A stretch of DNA of 64,000 nucleotides from contig NZ_CP018154.1 of assembly GCF_001889025.1 (NCBI RefSeq), positions 300,001 through 364,000 on the forward strand. Direction: 5' to 3'. Positions within the stretch are counted from its first letter, which is position 1; each line of letters starts with the position of its first letter. The position numbers and the translations under genes were made by a program. Shown one piece after another: positions 37,828 through 46,112 of this stretch. The notes beneath the pieces are model-generated. The model worked only from the letters and a program-made list of their open reading frames with translations, was not told the origin of the DNA and made no database searches. Origin of the DNA: Sphingorhabdus lutea (lineage in GTDB: Bacteria > Pseudomonadota > Alphaproteobacteria > Sphingomonadales > Sphingomonadaceae).

Positions 37828-37856
37828 AACAAAAAGGGCCGCCAAAGCAGCCCTTT
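37828..37856 (-). terminator. Terminator after the cell wall hydrolase gene
   Basis: On the minus strand AAAGGGC and GCCCTTT pair across a ten-base loop and are followed by a T-rich run (TTTTTGTT). It is 38 bases past the stop of the leftward hydrolase gene. Confidence 0.7.
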
Positions 37857-37893
37857 ACATCATTAATTATTTAATCAATATATTGTCAATTAC

Positions 37894-38589
37894 TTAGCGA
37901 TAAAATACATGATTATCGATACGACCAATACGTTGTTTGCGCCAGCCGGGTGAAACATGGGTTGCATGAAAATATAGCGCATTTTCAACTTTACTATCCC
38001 ATGAATCATTCATTGCAATTTGTGCAATCGCAACTGCATTTTTCCAGCTTTTCTTTGATGTGTTGATTTTTGGCATTTTGCCGCCACGCACAAATGAAAA
38101 TTGCGAACGTTGATATACTACACCGCAAATGCTGCCGGGGAAACGCCCCGATGAAGCACGGTTTAGCACAACTTTCGCCACGGCCAATTGTCCGGCCAGG
38201 CTTTCACCCTTTGATTCAAAAAATATAGTTCCGGCAAGGCAATGCATTTCTTCGGAAAGGTTGATATCCGTATTTTGCATGGATACTAATTCTTGCAAAG
38301 ATGATGCGCCATTTGCATCTTCGACTATATCTTGTTGTGAATTTTCTGTTTCCGCTTTGGGTACTTCATTAACAAAGCTGCCCGTTCCTGGTTTAAATAT
38401 AATAGCGGATTCTTTATTATCGGATTTAATTTTGGATTGATCCAAAATATTTTCATCAACGATAATTTTACCAGCATCTAAATTATTTGCCGCTGTATCT
38501 AAAGCTAGACCATCATCACCGATTAAAACGGCAGCGGATAGGATGAACGAAATGGCCATCGCAGAGACAGCCTTGGTAGATTTGAACAT
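37894..38589 (-). CDS. Exported cell wall hydrolase, SleB family
   Basis: A 231-residue exported protein. A signal-anchor or signal peptide (AMAISFILSAAVLIGDDG) is followed by ~90 low-complexity residues and then the SleB/Hydrolase_2 domain: EMHCLAGTIFFESKGESLAGQ (catalytic Glu ~residue 128), VAKVVLNRASSGRFPGSICGVVYQRSQFSFV and ALYFHATHVSPGWRK. This domain is a lytic transglycosylase first known from spore germination; in non-spore-formers it remodels peptidoglycan. No binding partner is adjacent. Confidence 0.92.
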   Translation of the reverse strand: MFKSTKAVSAMAISFILSAAVLIGDDGLALDTAANNLDAGKIIVDENILDQSKIKSDNKESAIIFKPGTGSFVNEVPKAETENSQQDIVEDANGASSLQELVSMQNTDINLSEEMHCLAGTIFFESKGESLAGQLAVAKVVLNRASSGRFPGSICGVVYQRSQFSFVRGGKMPKINTSKKSWKNAVAIAQIAMNDSWDSKVENALYFHATHVSPGWRKQRIGRIDNHVFYR

Positions 38590-38756
38590 TTAATTATCAA
38601 ATTATGCGGCCACGATGGTCCAGAAGAAAAAACACAACAGCTTCTTTATACCGTATCCGTCTCGCATGTTTGCCCTAACACCCCATATTATTTTTTGTCT
38701 TAAGGCAACCTTCGCTTCGGTTTATTGCGCTCTAAATATTGTGCAGTGCAATAAAG

Positions 38757-39098
38757 TCAAGACAAACTGTCCAATAATACGCCCAGTCGTTCATCATCTG
38801 CGATATCCAGTTCAATTACCCAAATATCTGGGTCGATATTCTTTCTTTTTAGGACCCAATCTTCTATTTTATTAACTTTATCAATATCTTGAATGAACTT
38901 TTCTTGCCATATATGATGGCCATTTACATCCATAATATATGTATAAAGCCCTATATTCTGCCCATTTTTGGCAGTTATCAGGATAATTTCGCCTGCACTT
39001 TCATCACCTTTTTTAAGGACCGTGGCGTGATCACCATGCGCATTGGCCAATTTTACCAATGCCTGCACCTTAATCTTTGAAAGCAGCCGCGCAGTCAT
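38757..39098 (-). CDS. DUF1491 family protein
   Basis: A 113-residue soluble protein matching DUF1491, an alphaproteobacterial family of unknown function: MTARLLSKIKVQALVKLANAHG, then VLKKGDESAGEIILI and DPDIWVIELDI. A compact alpha/beta fold is likely. It lies 30 bases after ptsN on the same strand, so it is likely the last gene of the hpf-ptsN unit. The gap 38590-38756 holds only an imperfect inverted repeat (38721-38755). Confidence 0.85.
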   Translation of the reverse strand: MTARLLSKIKVQALVKLANAHGDHATVLKKGDESAGEIILITAKNGQNIGLYTYIMDVNGHHIWQEKFIQDIDKVNKIEDWVLKRKNIDPDIWVIELDIADDERLGVLLDSLS

Positions 39099-39128
39099 AA
39101 GCTGGGTATTGCCCCTGACAAAATGGGC

Positions 39129-39596
39129 TTAGGCGACATCTTTTTCTTCGGCCACATTCAACATGGCATATAAAGCATCCTTATTTGCCGCGCCGCGCAA
39201 TCGTGCCAAATTATTATCATTGCGGAACATGCGCGAAATTTCTGCCAATGCCCGTAAATGGGCGCCGCCATCATCGGCGGGTGAAATTAGGCAGAAAATC
39301 AAATCCACGGGTAAATCGTCCACCGCGTCATAATCAATTGCCTTTGCCAAAGACAAAAATATTCCGCAGGGCCGGGTAATTTTATCGCTACGGCAATGCG
39401 GAATTGCGGTTCCGCCACCAAATCCCGTTGGGCCAAGCCTTTCTCTTTCGATTAAAGCATCAGCAATGATAGTCGAATCCAGTCCATATTCACGTGCGGC
39501 ACATTCAGAAATAAATAGCAATGCCGCATCTTTTGATTCTATTTTAGGATCAAAAAATACAGATTCCGACGTTAATTCGGTCAAATTGGTTAGCAT
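39129..39596 (-). CDS. ptsN: Nitrogen PTS EIIA component PtsN (EIIA-Ntr)
   Basis: A 155-residue EIIA-Ntr. The phospho-accepting His is in GFGGGTAIPHCRSDKI (~residue 67 from this start), and the end matches LRALAEISRMFRNDNNLARLRGA. PtsN receives phosphate from the EI-Ntr/NPr pair and adjusts potassium transport, (p)ppGpp synthesis and nitrogen/carbon balance. ATG 39596 has a full GGAGG six bases upstream. A nine-base-pair hairpin sits directly before that site. hpf is 106 bases upstream, as in the widespread rpoN-hpf-ptsN group, but rpoN is absent here. Confidence 0.94.
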   Translation of the reverse strand: MLTNLTELTSESVFFDPKIESKDAALLFISECAAREYGLDSTIIADALIERERLGPTGFGGGTAIPHCRSDKITRPCGIFLSLAKAIDYDAVDDLPVDLIFCLISPADDGGAHLRALAEISRMFRNDNNLARLRGAANKDALYAMLNVAEEKDVA

Positions 39597-39610
39597 AAAC
39601 AACCTCCGCA

Positions 39611-39636
39611 GCACGAATCACAAAAGCGATTCGTGC
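39611..39636 (-). promoter_or_regulatory. Leader hairpin immediately before the ptsN ribosome site
   Basis: GCACGAATC and GATTCGTGC pair perfectly over nine bases around an eight-base loop. On the minus strand the hairpin ends three bases before GGAGG. There is no T run, so it is not a standard terminator. It may protect the ptsN message, or be a processing site between hpf and ptsN. Confidence 0.5.
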
Positions 39637-39702
39637 CTGCTTCATCTTTAAATAAATAATTATCTCTTTGAATTAAAAGACAAAATATTCAATGTCTTGG
39701 TA

Positions 39703-40287
39703 TCAACTTTTTGGTTCAACCCATCCAATTGTACCATCGTGGCGGCGGTAAACCATATTATGGCGCCCAGTGCCACTATTTTTAAACAAAAGTGCCGAAG
39801 TATTACGTAAATCCATCATCATAACCGCATCTGAAACACTGGTTTCGGGAATATCCGCGCTGGTTTCTGCAATAATAACGGGTGAATCACCGACCAATTG
39901 ATCATCATCCTCATCCTGTTCTTCATATGAAGGGATTTCAAATACAGTATATGCAGCCTCCTCCATTTTTAATGCATGGGCGGTTTGGTGATGGCGGTCA
40001 TTTAATCGGCGTTTATAGCGGCGAAGCTGTTTTTCAATTTTATCAGCAGCTTCATCCAATGCCTTATGCGCATCTTGTGATTGGCCATGTCCTTTTAACA
40101 CGACACCATGCATGACATGGGCGATAATATCGGCGGTAAAGCTGTCATGTGGGCCCCGGCCAAAGGTGGCATGTGCGGATATTGCATTGGCAAAATATTT
40201 TTCCGCCATGGAGCTAAGCCTATTTTCGACATGGCCCTGCAATGCTTCGCCTGTTTCTACCTGATGGCCTGAAACTCTAATATCCAT
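39703..40287 (-). CDS. hpf: Ribosome hibernation promoting factor, long form
   Basis: A 194-residue long HPF. Residues 1-~100 are the S30AE domain that blocks the 30S decoding site (MDIRVSGHQVETGEALQGHVENRL, then KALDEAADKIEKQLRRYKRRL). An acidic linker (EEQDEDDDQ) leads to the C-terminal dimerisation domain, ending VYRRHDGTIGWVEPKS, which pairs two 30S subunits into 100S particles in stationary phase. AGGAGA lies upstream of the ATG. The gene is followed by ptsN. Confidence 0.95.
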   Translation of the reverse strand: MDIRVSGHQVETGEALQGHVENRLSSMAEKYFANAISAHATFGRGPHDSFTADIIAHVMHGVVLKGHGQSQDAHKALDEAADKIEKQLRRYKRRLNDRHHQTAHALKMEEAAYTVFEIPSYEEQDEDDDQLVGDSPVIIAETSADIPETSVSDAVMMMDLRNTSALLFKNSGTGRHNMVYRRHDGTIGWVEPKS

Positions 40288-40320
40288 GTCTTTTCTCCTA
40301 CTGTTTACAAACTTAATTTA

Positions 40321-41022
40321 TCAAAATTTATGCCAAATGGCATTTTCGATTTTTGCTATAAATGCTTTATGCGCTTCTTCTTCCTCCGCATTAATATTAA
40401 ACGGCCTAATCGGCATAATATTTCCCGTTGGTTTGGAAATTTTTCGTGCCTGACCGGCATCATTTGCCGCATCACAATCGGTTATTTCGGGGTTCAGACC
40501 AAGCCCAATTTGTCGCCCGCCCAATAACTCAATATAAAGCTGTGCTAATAATTCGGCGTCCAATAAAGCGCCATGTTTAATCCGGTGGCTACGGTCAATC
40601 CCATATCGGGTGCAAAGCGCATCAAGCGACATTTTTGCGCCAGGATGTTTTTTCTTTGCAAGAACAATTGTGTCAACCATTCGGTCCATGGAAATTATAT
40701 CATGGCCCGCGCGCGATAATTCGGCATTGATAAACCCAAAATCAAAGGGCGCATTATGCGCGACCAACGGGCTATCTTGTAAAAATGCCAATAATTCCTC
40801 TGCCCCATCGGCGAATAAAGGCTTATCAGATAAAAATATATCGGACAGCCCGTGCACTTGTTCGGCCGCGGCGGGCATGGTGCGCTGGGGATTATAATAT
40901 GCGTGAAAACTTTGCCCCGTTAAAACACGGTCAATCATTTCAACACACCCAATTTCAACCATTCTATCCCCATTATCAGGTGAGAATCCAGTGGTTTCGG
41001 TGTCGAATATTATTTCTCTCAT
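40321..41022 (-). CDS. dnaQ: DNA polymerase III epsilon subunit
   Basis: A 233-residue DEDDh exonuclease, the proofreading subunit of the replicative polymerase. ExoI is IIFDTETTGFSPDNGDRMVEIG (Asp7 and Glu9 region), ExoII is HNAPFDFGFINAEL (~100) and ExoIII is HGALLDAELLAQLYIELLGG (~160). The short C-terminal tail for polymerase binding is present. It starts the far end of the dnaQ-coaE-aroE-maf-ppsR run, a gene order that lies left of oriC in many alphaproteobacteria. Confidence 0.95.
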   Translation of the reverse strand: MREIIFDTETTGFSPDNGDRMVEIGCVEMIDRVLTGQSFHAYYNPQRTMPAAAEQVHGLSDIFLSDKPLFADGAEELLAFLQDSPLVAHNAPFDFGFINAELSRAGHDIISMDRMVDTIVLAKKKHPGAKMSLDALCTRYGIDRSHRIKHGALLDAELLAQLYIELLGGRQIGLGLNPEITDCDAANDAGQARKISKPTGNIMPIRPFNINAEEEEAHKAFIAKIENAIWHKF

Positions 41023-41047
41023 TATGATTCTAATATTCGCCTTATTT

Positions 41048-41689
41048 TCATAAATTACAAGATGGTCCGCATAATATTTTCAATAATGTGACAACTTGTT
41101 CTTCGCTTTGCTGTAATGTCCCGCCATTTTCGATAATATAATCAGCCAATAATCGTTTTTGCGCATCGGGCATTTGCAATGACAAAATTTGATTAAATTT
41201 CTCCTCCGTCATGCCGGGCCGTTCCAAAACACGTTGGCGTTGAATTGATGCGGGGGCGGAAACCAAAATTACCTTATCCAATAATTTTTGCCCGTTTTTT
41301 TCAAATAATAAGGGAATATCAAATAATATCATTTCCTTATCATGATGTTGTTCAATAAATTTTTGCCGAATTTCGGCAAGAACAGGGTGGATAATCACTT
41401 CTAATTTTGCCAATTTATCAGGATTGCCCAGCACCATTGCGCCCAAAATTTGCCTATCGACACCTGTTTCATTGGTTGATCCGGGAAATGCCTGTTCAAT
41501 TTGGGGGATTAAAGCGCCGCCTGGTCCCTGCAATTTATGCACCTCAGCATCAGCGTCAAATATAGGGATATCATATTTGGCAAATATTTTGCCTATGGTG
41601 GATTTGCCCATGCCAATTGAACCAGTTAAGCCCACTAATAACGGGCCTTTGCGTGAATTTTCATCTGCCAATTGCGGTTTATCAATCAT
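41048..41689 (-). CDS. coaE: Dephospho-CoA kinase
   Basis: A 213-residue P-loop kinase for the last step of coenzyme A synthesis. The P-loop is GLTGSIGMGKSTIGKIF (~residues 20-35), with DADAEVHKL after it, the lid region LVSAPASIQRQRVLERPGMT and the C-terminal ADYIIENGG. The start overlaps the aroE stop by 4 bases (ATGA-type), so translation is coupled. Confidence 0.95.
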   Translation of the reverse strand: MIDKPQLADENSRKGPLLVGLTGSIGMGKSTIGKIFAKYDIPIFDADAEVHKLQGPGGALIPQIEQAFPGSTNETGVDRQILGAMVLGNPDKLAKLEVIIHPVLAEIRQKFIEQHHDKEMILFDIPLLFEKNGQKLLDKVILVSAPASIQRQRVLERPGMTEEKFNQILSLQMPDAQKRLLADYIIENGGTLQQSEEQVVTLLKILCGPSCNL

Positions 41690-42552
41690 AGATTGTCCAA
41701 TAAAATGCGGCGCAGCTGTTCATCGACACCCTCTGGTGGGGATTGACCAAAAAATAAGTTAAATGCCAATGCCGCCTGTCCAATTAACATGGAAAGCCCG
41801 TCAATATTATCCAGCTCAAGCGATTCTGCGACATTTAAAAATTTGGTATCAATGGGATTATAAACCAAATCATAAATAATCGGGCTGTTTTTAACAATGG
41901 CAAGCGAGTCGAATATCGATTCTGGCATATCATCTTGACCTTGTTGGCCAAGCGGGCTGCAATTCACAATTAAATCCGCCGGTGGTAATTTATCACCAAA
42001 ATTTATAACCCCTCCCTTTAATCCAAAAGACGCCAATAGGCCCATTGCCTTTAATGCCGAGCGCGCCACCATGGTCACTTTGCCAATTTGTGCGCGCGAC
42101 AATGCAAATAATATCGCCCGCGCCGCGCCGCCCGAACCGATAATAATCGCACTTTTACCCTGCCAATCAATATCGGCAATGGGGCTGAAAAAACCGGCGG
42201 CATCAGTATTTGTCCCGCGTAAAATTTGCGGATTTTCTGCATCGCGAAAAACCGTGTTTACCGCACCAATGGCTAACTTTACCTCTCCCACCTCGTCCAC
42301 ATGGTCCATCGAATTGACCTTATGCGGCAAGGTGATATTACAACCAAGCCAATGGGGATCGGCGCGACGCGTGGTAAAATATGCGCCCAAATCCTCTGGC
42401 GCGACCTCAATTGCGCGATATTGTGCATTTATGCCCAATTGTTCCAACCAAAATCCGTGGATTAAGGGCGATTTGCTATGTTTTATGGGATATCCAATTA
42501 CCTCAACATATGGTCCATCGCCATTTTGGGCCTGTTCAGCATTAAATTTCAT
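41686..42552 (-). CDS. aroE: Shikimate dehydrogenase
   Basis: A 288-residue NADPH-dependent shikimate dehydrogenase for aromatic amino acid synthesis. The substrate site is in EVIGYPIKHSKSPLIHGFWL, with the catalytic Lys-Asp pair in NITLPHKVNSMDHVD (~80) and GTNTDAAGFF (~115). The nucleotide-binding motif is AIIIGSGGAARAILFALSR (~135), a small variation of GAGGA. It overlaps maf and coaE by 4 bases each, forming a tightly coupled operon. Confidence 0.96.
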   Translation of the reverse strand: MKFNAEQAQNGDGPYVEVIGYPIKHSKSPLIHGFWLEQLGINAQYRAIEVAPEDLGAYFTTRRADPHWLGCNITLPHKVNSMDHVDEVGEVKLAIGAVNTVFRDAENPQILRGTNTDAAGFFSPIADIDWQGKSAIIIGSGGAARAILFALSRAQIGKVTMVARSALKAMGLLASFGLKGGVINFGDKLPPADLIVNCSPLGQQGQDDMPESIFDSLAIVKNSPIIYDLVYNPIDTKFLNVAESLELDNIDGLSMLIGQAALAFNLFFGQSPPEGVDEQLRRILLDNL

Positions 42553-43154
42553 GCGATAAATTTCCGTTCAAATAAATAATCAATCACTGCCAATAATGGC
42601 ATGCCCATAATGGTAAATTGGCTACCCTCTATTTTTGCAAATAATAAAGCGCCCGGCCCCTCAATTTGGTAACAACCAACACAATATTGTATTTCATGCC
42701 AATTATCATCGACATATTTTTCGATGAAATTGGGCGATAATGGGCGCATAGTCATTTTCGCAATATCGATATTGCGCCATATGGGCCGCCCCTCTTCTGC
42801 CATTACGGCGGCGCTTATCAACCGGTGTGTCTTGCCGGATAAAATGCTTATATGCCGGGCGGCTTCTTCCTTATCCCTTGGTTTAGAGAGATAACTGCCA
42901 TCTTCAAGTTGCAATATTTGGTCGCTGCCCAATACCAAAGTTCCCGCGCTGCAATAATCTTGTTTGCGGGAAATTTTTAATGCCTTTGCCTCGGCCAATT
43001 TATCGGCAATATTTCGCGCGCTTTCTTTTTGATTTTTCAATGATTCAATAATGGCTTGTTCATCAATATTTGCCGCCATTGCAGTATAATGTAACCCGAT
43101 ATTGTCCAGCATAAGCCGGCGGGCGCTGCTTTTTGATGCTAAAATTAACGGCAT
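42549..43154 (-). CDS. maf: Maf-family nucleotide pyrophosphatase
   Basis: A 201-residue Maf protein. The N-terminal LILASKSSARRLMLDNIG (the SxSxRR motif, ~residues 4-14) and LVLGSDQILQLEDG (~75) match the family; the catalytic Asp is in SDQ. Maf proteins hydrolyse non-canonical or canonical NTPs to prevent misincorporation. The specificity subtype (dTTP/UTP or m7GTP) is not sure from these motifs. The gene lies two bases after ppsR and overlaps aroE by 4. Confidence 0.92.
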   Translation of the reverse strand: MPLILASKSSARRLMLDNIGLHYTAMAANIDEQAIIESLKNQKESARNIADKLAEAKALKISRKQDYCSAGTLVLGSDQILQLEDGSYLSKPRDKEEAARHISILSGKTHRLISAAVMAEEGRPIWRNIDIAKMTMRPLSPNFIEKYVDDNWHEIQYCVGCYQIEGPGALLFAKIEGSQFTIMGMPLLAVIDYLFERKFIA

Positions 43155-43156
43155 GA

Positions 43157-44026
43157 TTATTCGGCGGCCTTTTCATCATCGGCTTTTGGCGCAGATTTGT
43201 TTGAATCTTTGGCATTTTCACGATCATTAAACATTTTAATAATCGCCGCTGCGCTTTCCTCAATCGACCGGCGGGTCACATCCATAACGGGCCAATCATT
43301 ATCCGCAAACATCCGGCGGGCAAAGGCAAGTTCTTGTTTAACCTTATCCTCATCCACATAATCGGTCTCGGGTGTTTGGTTTAAGGATAAAAGCCGATTG
43401 CGTCTTATTTGTATTAAACGTGATGGGCTGGTCACCAAACCAATCACCATGGGATTTTTCAACCGATATAATATTTCGGGCGGCGGCGATTCCACAACAA
43501 TGGGTATATTGGCTGTTTTATAGCCGCGATTTGCCAAATATATGCTGGTCGGTGTTTTTGAAGTGCGCGACACGCCGGCAAGGACAATGTCCGCTTCCTC
43601 CCAATTTTCCCAGTTTAATCCATCATCATGGGCAATGGTAAATTGAATGGCATCGACCCGTGCAAAATATGCCGCATCCATTAAATGCTGCCGTCCAGGC
43701 CGTGCCTGTGCCTCTTGTCCCAAAATATTGGACAGCGCATCGGTAATCGCGTCTAGCGCGGCAATGGCAGGAAGACCATTAGCACGGCATTTATTTTCAA
43801 GCTTTCTGCGCAATTCTGGATTGACCAATGTAAAAAGGACAAGGCCAGGATGGTTGATTATTTCTTCTAAAATACGGTCCAAATGGGTTTCGGAACGCAC
43901 CATTGGCCAAAAATGCCGCACAATATTTTCCACCCCGTCAAATTGTGCTAAAGCCGCCTTTGCCAGATTTTCCAACGTTTCACCGGTTGAATCGGATAAT
44001 AAATGTAATTGTATTGCTTTGCTCAT
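43157..44026 (-). CDS. ppsR: Pyruvate, phosphate dikinase / PEP synthase regulatory protein (DUF299)
   Basis: A 289-residue bifunctional Ser/Thr kinase-pyrophosphorylase. LHLLSDSTGETLENLAKAALAQF opens the family, the ADP-binding P-loop-like motif is AGVSRTSKTPTSIYLANRGY (~150-170), and DVTRRSIEESAAAII ends the domain. It inactivates or reactivates PEP synthase or PPDK in response to ADP and phosphate. Its start is only 11 bases from the first DnaA box of oriC, so its promoter lies within the origin. It is the first gene of the leftward operon. Confidence 0.94.
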   Translation of the reverse strand: MSKAIQLHLLSDSTGETLENLAKAALAQFDGVENIVRHFWPMVRSETHLDRILEEIINHPGLVLFTLVNPELRRKLENKCRANGLPAIAALDAITDALSNILGQEAQARPGRQHLMDAAYFARVDAIQFTIAHDDGLNWENWEEADIVLAGVSRTSKTPTSIYLANRGYKTANIPIVVESPPPEILYRLKNPMVIGLVTSPSRLIQIRRNRLLSLNQTPETDYVDEDKVKQELAFARRMFADNDWPVMDVTRRSIEESAAAIIKMFNDRENAKDSNKSAPKADDEKAAE

Positions 44027-44391
44027 GGGATAAGTTTGTGGATAAATGGAGGATAAAGCAAGGAAAGAAATTTAATAAGCCATCATCTTCATTTACGCGG
44101 TGGATAAACCGCTATTTTATGCAATTTCATCCATTAACGCCCACAGATTATCCACATGCTCAAAAAATTATCCACAGCCTGTTGATAATGGGGACAAACT
44201 TTGCGACTCATGGAAAATTGTTCATATTGTTTGAGTCAATATGTTGGCAAAATAGGTAAAGATGACTACATGGCCAACATATCCCCAATGCATCAAACAT
44301 CATCTAATATTTATATAAATATATATATTATTATTGGTGCATTCCTTTGAATGAATATCGATCTTAAATAATATCTTTGAAAGTAACACTC
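44027..44391. other. Chromosomal replication origin (oriC)
   Basis: This 365-base intergenic region holds five DnaA boxes: two perfect TTATCCACA on the plus strand at 44148-44156 and 44168-44176, a perfect one on the minus strand at 44037-44045, and single-mismatch minus-strand boxes at 44099-44107 and 44180-44188. An AT-only-type block (44304-44335) could be the unwinding element. Two CcrM-type GANTC sites occur at 44205 and 44233. All protein genes to the left for 6.8 kb point left and all to the right for 18.6 kb point right. hemE lies adjacent, as at the Caulobacter origin, with parA, parB and parS close by. There is no coding sequence in the region. Confidence 0.9.
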
Positions 44392-45414
44392 ATGAAACCA
44401 ATAATGGCCGTATTACAGGGTAAAAAGCCGAAAATTGCCCCAATTTGGTTAATGCGTCAGGCAGGGCGATATTTACCCGAATATCGTAAATTACGCGCGG
44501 AAAAAGGCGGATTTTTGGATCTGGTTTATGATAGTGACGCCGCCGCAGAGGTTACTTTACAACCGATTAGACGGTTTAATTTTGACGGCGCCATTTTATT
44601 TTCCGATATTTTGGTCATTCCGCAAGCATTGGGTCAGGATTTATGGTTTGAAACGGGCGAAGGGCCGCGCCTTGCCCCGCAATTAAAAAATGGAGGATTT
44701 GATAAATTAATACCCAATCCAGATATTTTAAATCCGGTTTATGATACCATTAAAAAAACCAAGGCAGCATTGCCCGATCATGTAACAATGTTGGGCTTTG
44801 CGGGCAGCCCATGGACTGTTGCGACCTATATGGTCAATGGACAGGGCAGCAAAGATCAATATGAAACCCGTCTTTTGGCCTATAAGGATGAGGAAAATTT
44901 CACAAAAATTATTGATGCCATTGTTGGAATGACCATTGATTATCTTTGCAAACAAATTGATGCAGGGGTGGAGGCTGTTCAATTATTTGACAGCTGGGCA
45001 GGCAGCCTGTCGCCAGCACAATTTGATAAATGGGTTATAAGGCCTAATACAGCGATTGTTAAGGGTGTGAAGGCTGTTCATCCCAATACACCCATTATCG
45101 GCTTTCCAAAGGGCGCTGGCGGCAAATTGGCGGCATATGCACAGCAAACGGGTGTTGATGCAATTGGGCTTGATGAAACGGTTGATCCTATATGGGCAAA
45201 TAATATCTTGCCAAAGGGGATGCCGGTTCAGGGTAATTTAGATCCGCTATTATTAATGAATGCGGGAGATGATATGGTCCAGCAAATTTCAATAATATTA
45301 AAAGCATTTGAAAATCGGCCTCATATTTTCAATTTAGGCCATGGTATTGGCCAATTTACGCCAATTGAAAATGTTGAAAAACTGCTTCACCTTGTTCGTG
45401 ATAATGACCTATAA
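44392..45414 (+). CDS. hemE: Uroporphyrinogen decarboxylase
   Basis: A 340-residue enzyme of heme synthesis that removes four carboxyls from uroporphyrinogen III to give coproporphyrinogen III. The signature WLMRQAGRYLPEYRKLRAEKG (residues ~20-40, with the catalytic Arg) and GFAGSPWTVATYMV (~140) are complete, and the end has FNLGHGIGQFTPIENVEKLL. I chose ATG 44392 over TTG 44377. The promoter must lie inside oriC, as known for Caulobacter hemE. Confidence 0.97.
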   Translation: MKPIMAVLQGKKPKIAPIWLMRQAGRYLPEYRKLRAEKGGFLDLVYDSDAAAEVTLQPIRRFNFDGAILFSDILVIPQALGQDLWFETGEGPRLAPQLKNGGFDKLIPNPDILNPVYDTIKKTKAALPDHVTMLGFAGSPWTVATYMVNGQGSKDQYETRLLAYKDEENFTKIIDAIVGMTIDYLCKQIDAGVEAVQLFDSWAGSLSPAQFDKWVIRPNTAIVKGVKAVHPNTPIIGFPKGAGGKLAAYAQQTGVDAIGLDETVDPIWANNILPKGMPVQGNLDPLLLMNAGDDMVQQISIILKAFENRPHIFNLGHGIGQFTPIENVEKLLHLVRDNDL

Positions 45415-45431
45415 TGCAATAATTGGAATTT

Positions 45432-45875
45432 ATGATGGAAATGCTCGCTATGCTATATATTTGGGTTAAGGCTGCACATATTATTTTTGTGATTTTTTGG
45501 ATGGCGGGGCTTTTCATGTTGCCACGTTTCTTCATTTATCATCAAGAATGCGTGGTCGGCAGCGAAGAAGATTCCAAATGGATTGAGCGTGAAAAAAGAT
45601 TAAAAAACATAATTTTAACGCCATCCATCATTATCGTCTGGGTTCTTGGTTTATTCCTAGCAATGCAAATACAGGCATTTCAAATGGGATGGTTTCATGC
45701 CAAATTATTGGTTGTTTTATTGCTATCTGGATATCATGGATGGATGAGCGCCTATGCCAGTAAATTGGCACGGGGTGAGCGCAAGATGAGCGATAAAAAA
45801 TTGCGTTTAATGAATGAAGTGCCCGGCATTGCGGCGGCGATTATTGTCATATTGGTAATTGTTAAACCATTTTAA
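45432..45875 (+). CDS. hemJ: Protoporphyrinogen oxidase HemJ
   Basis: A 147-residue inner membrane protein with four helices of the HemJ/UPF0093 family. The conserved His is in WVKAAHIIFVIFWMAGLFMLPRFFIYH, and WFHAKLLVVLLLSGYHGWM is the second conserved block. HemJ oxidises protoporphyrinogen IX to protoporphyrin IX, a later step than HemE, so the pair forms a heme operon beside oriC. Several ATGs occur at the start; 45432 has GGA five bases upstream. Confidence 0.93.
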   Translation: MMEMLAMLYIWVKAAHIIFVIFWMAGLFMLPRFFIYHQECVVGSEEDSKWIEREKRLKNIILTPSIIIVWVLGLFLAMQIQAFQMGWFHAKLLVVLLLSGYHGWMSAYASKLARGERKMSDKKLRLMNEVPGIAAAIIVILVIVKPF

Positions 45876-45905
45876 ATATTTATAAATTTTCTGTGGGTCA
45901 TATTT

Positions 45906-45931
45906 TCGTCAATATGCAGCTATATTGACGA
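45906..45931. promoter_or_regulatory. Inverted repeat in the rho leader
   Basis: TCGTCAATAT and ATATTGACGA are perfect inverted copies around a six-base spacer. A further half site, ATATTGAC, lies at 45952-45959. They sit in the 237-base leader before rho. This may be an operator or an RNA hairpin in the leader; rho is autoregulated in E. coli through its leader. No real gene is seen in this gap. Confidence 0.5.
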
Positions 45932-46112
45932 TGGTTCATAATATTTTCGCCATATTGACTTTTGACGATTATTTGTTTAGTTCAGCATCATTCCCGTCCG
46001 GGAGAGATACTGTGCATTATATATTTGAACAGTGCCAATTTTTAACATCATCGATCGAACATCATTGTCCGAACACGCTCTTATTTTTTGAGCATAATTA
46101 TGGATTATTGCT

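Noticed and set aside
38615..38875. 86-codon plus-strand frame across the SleB-DUF1491 gap
   Set aside because: It overlaps the DUF1491 gene antisense, and its composition looks random.
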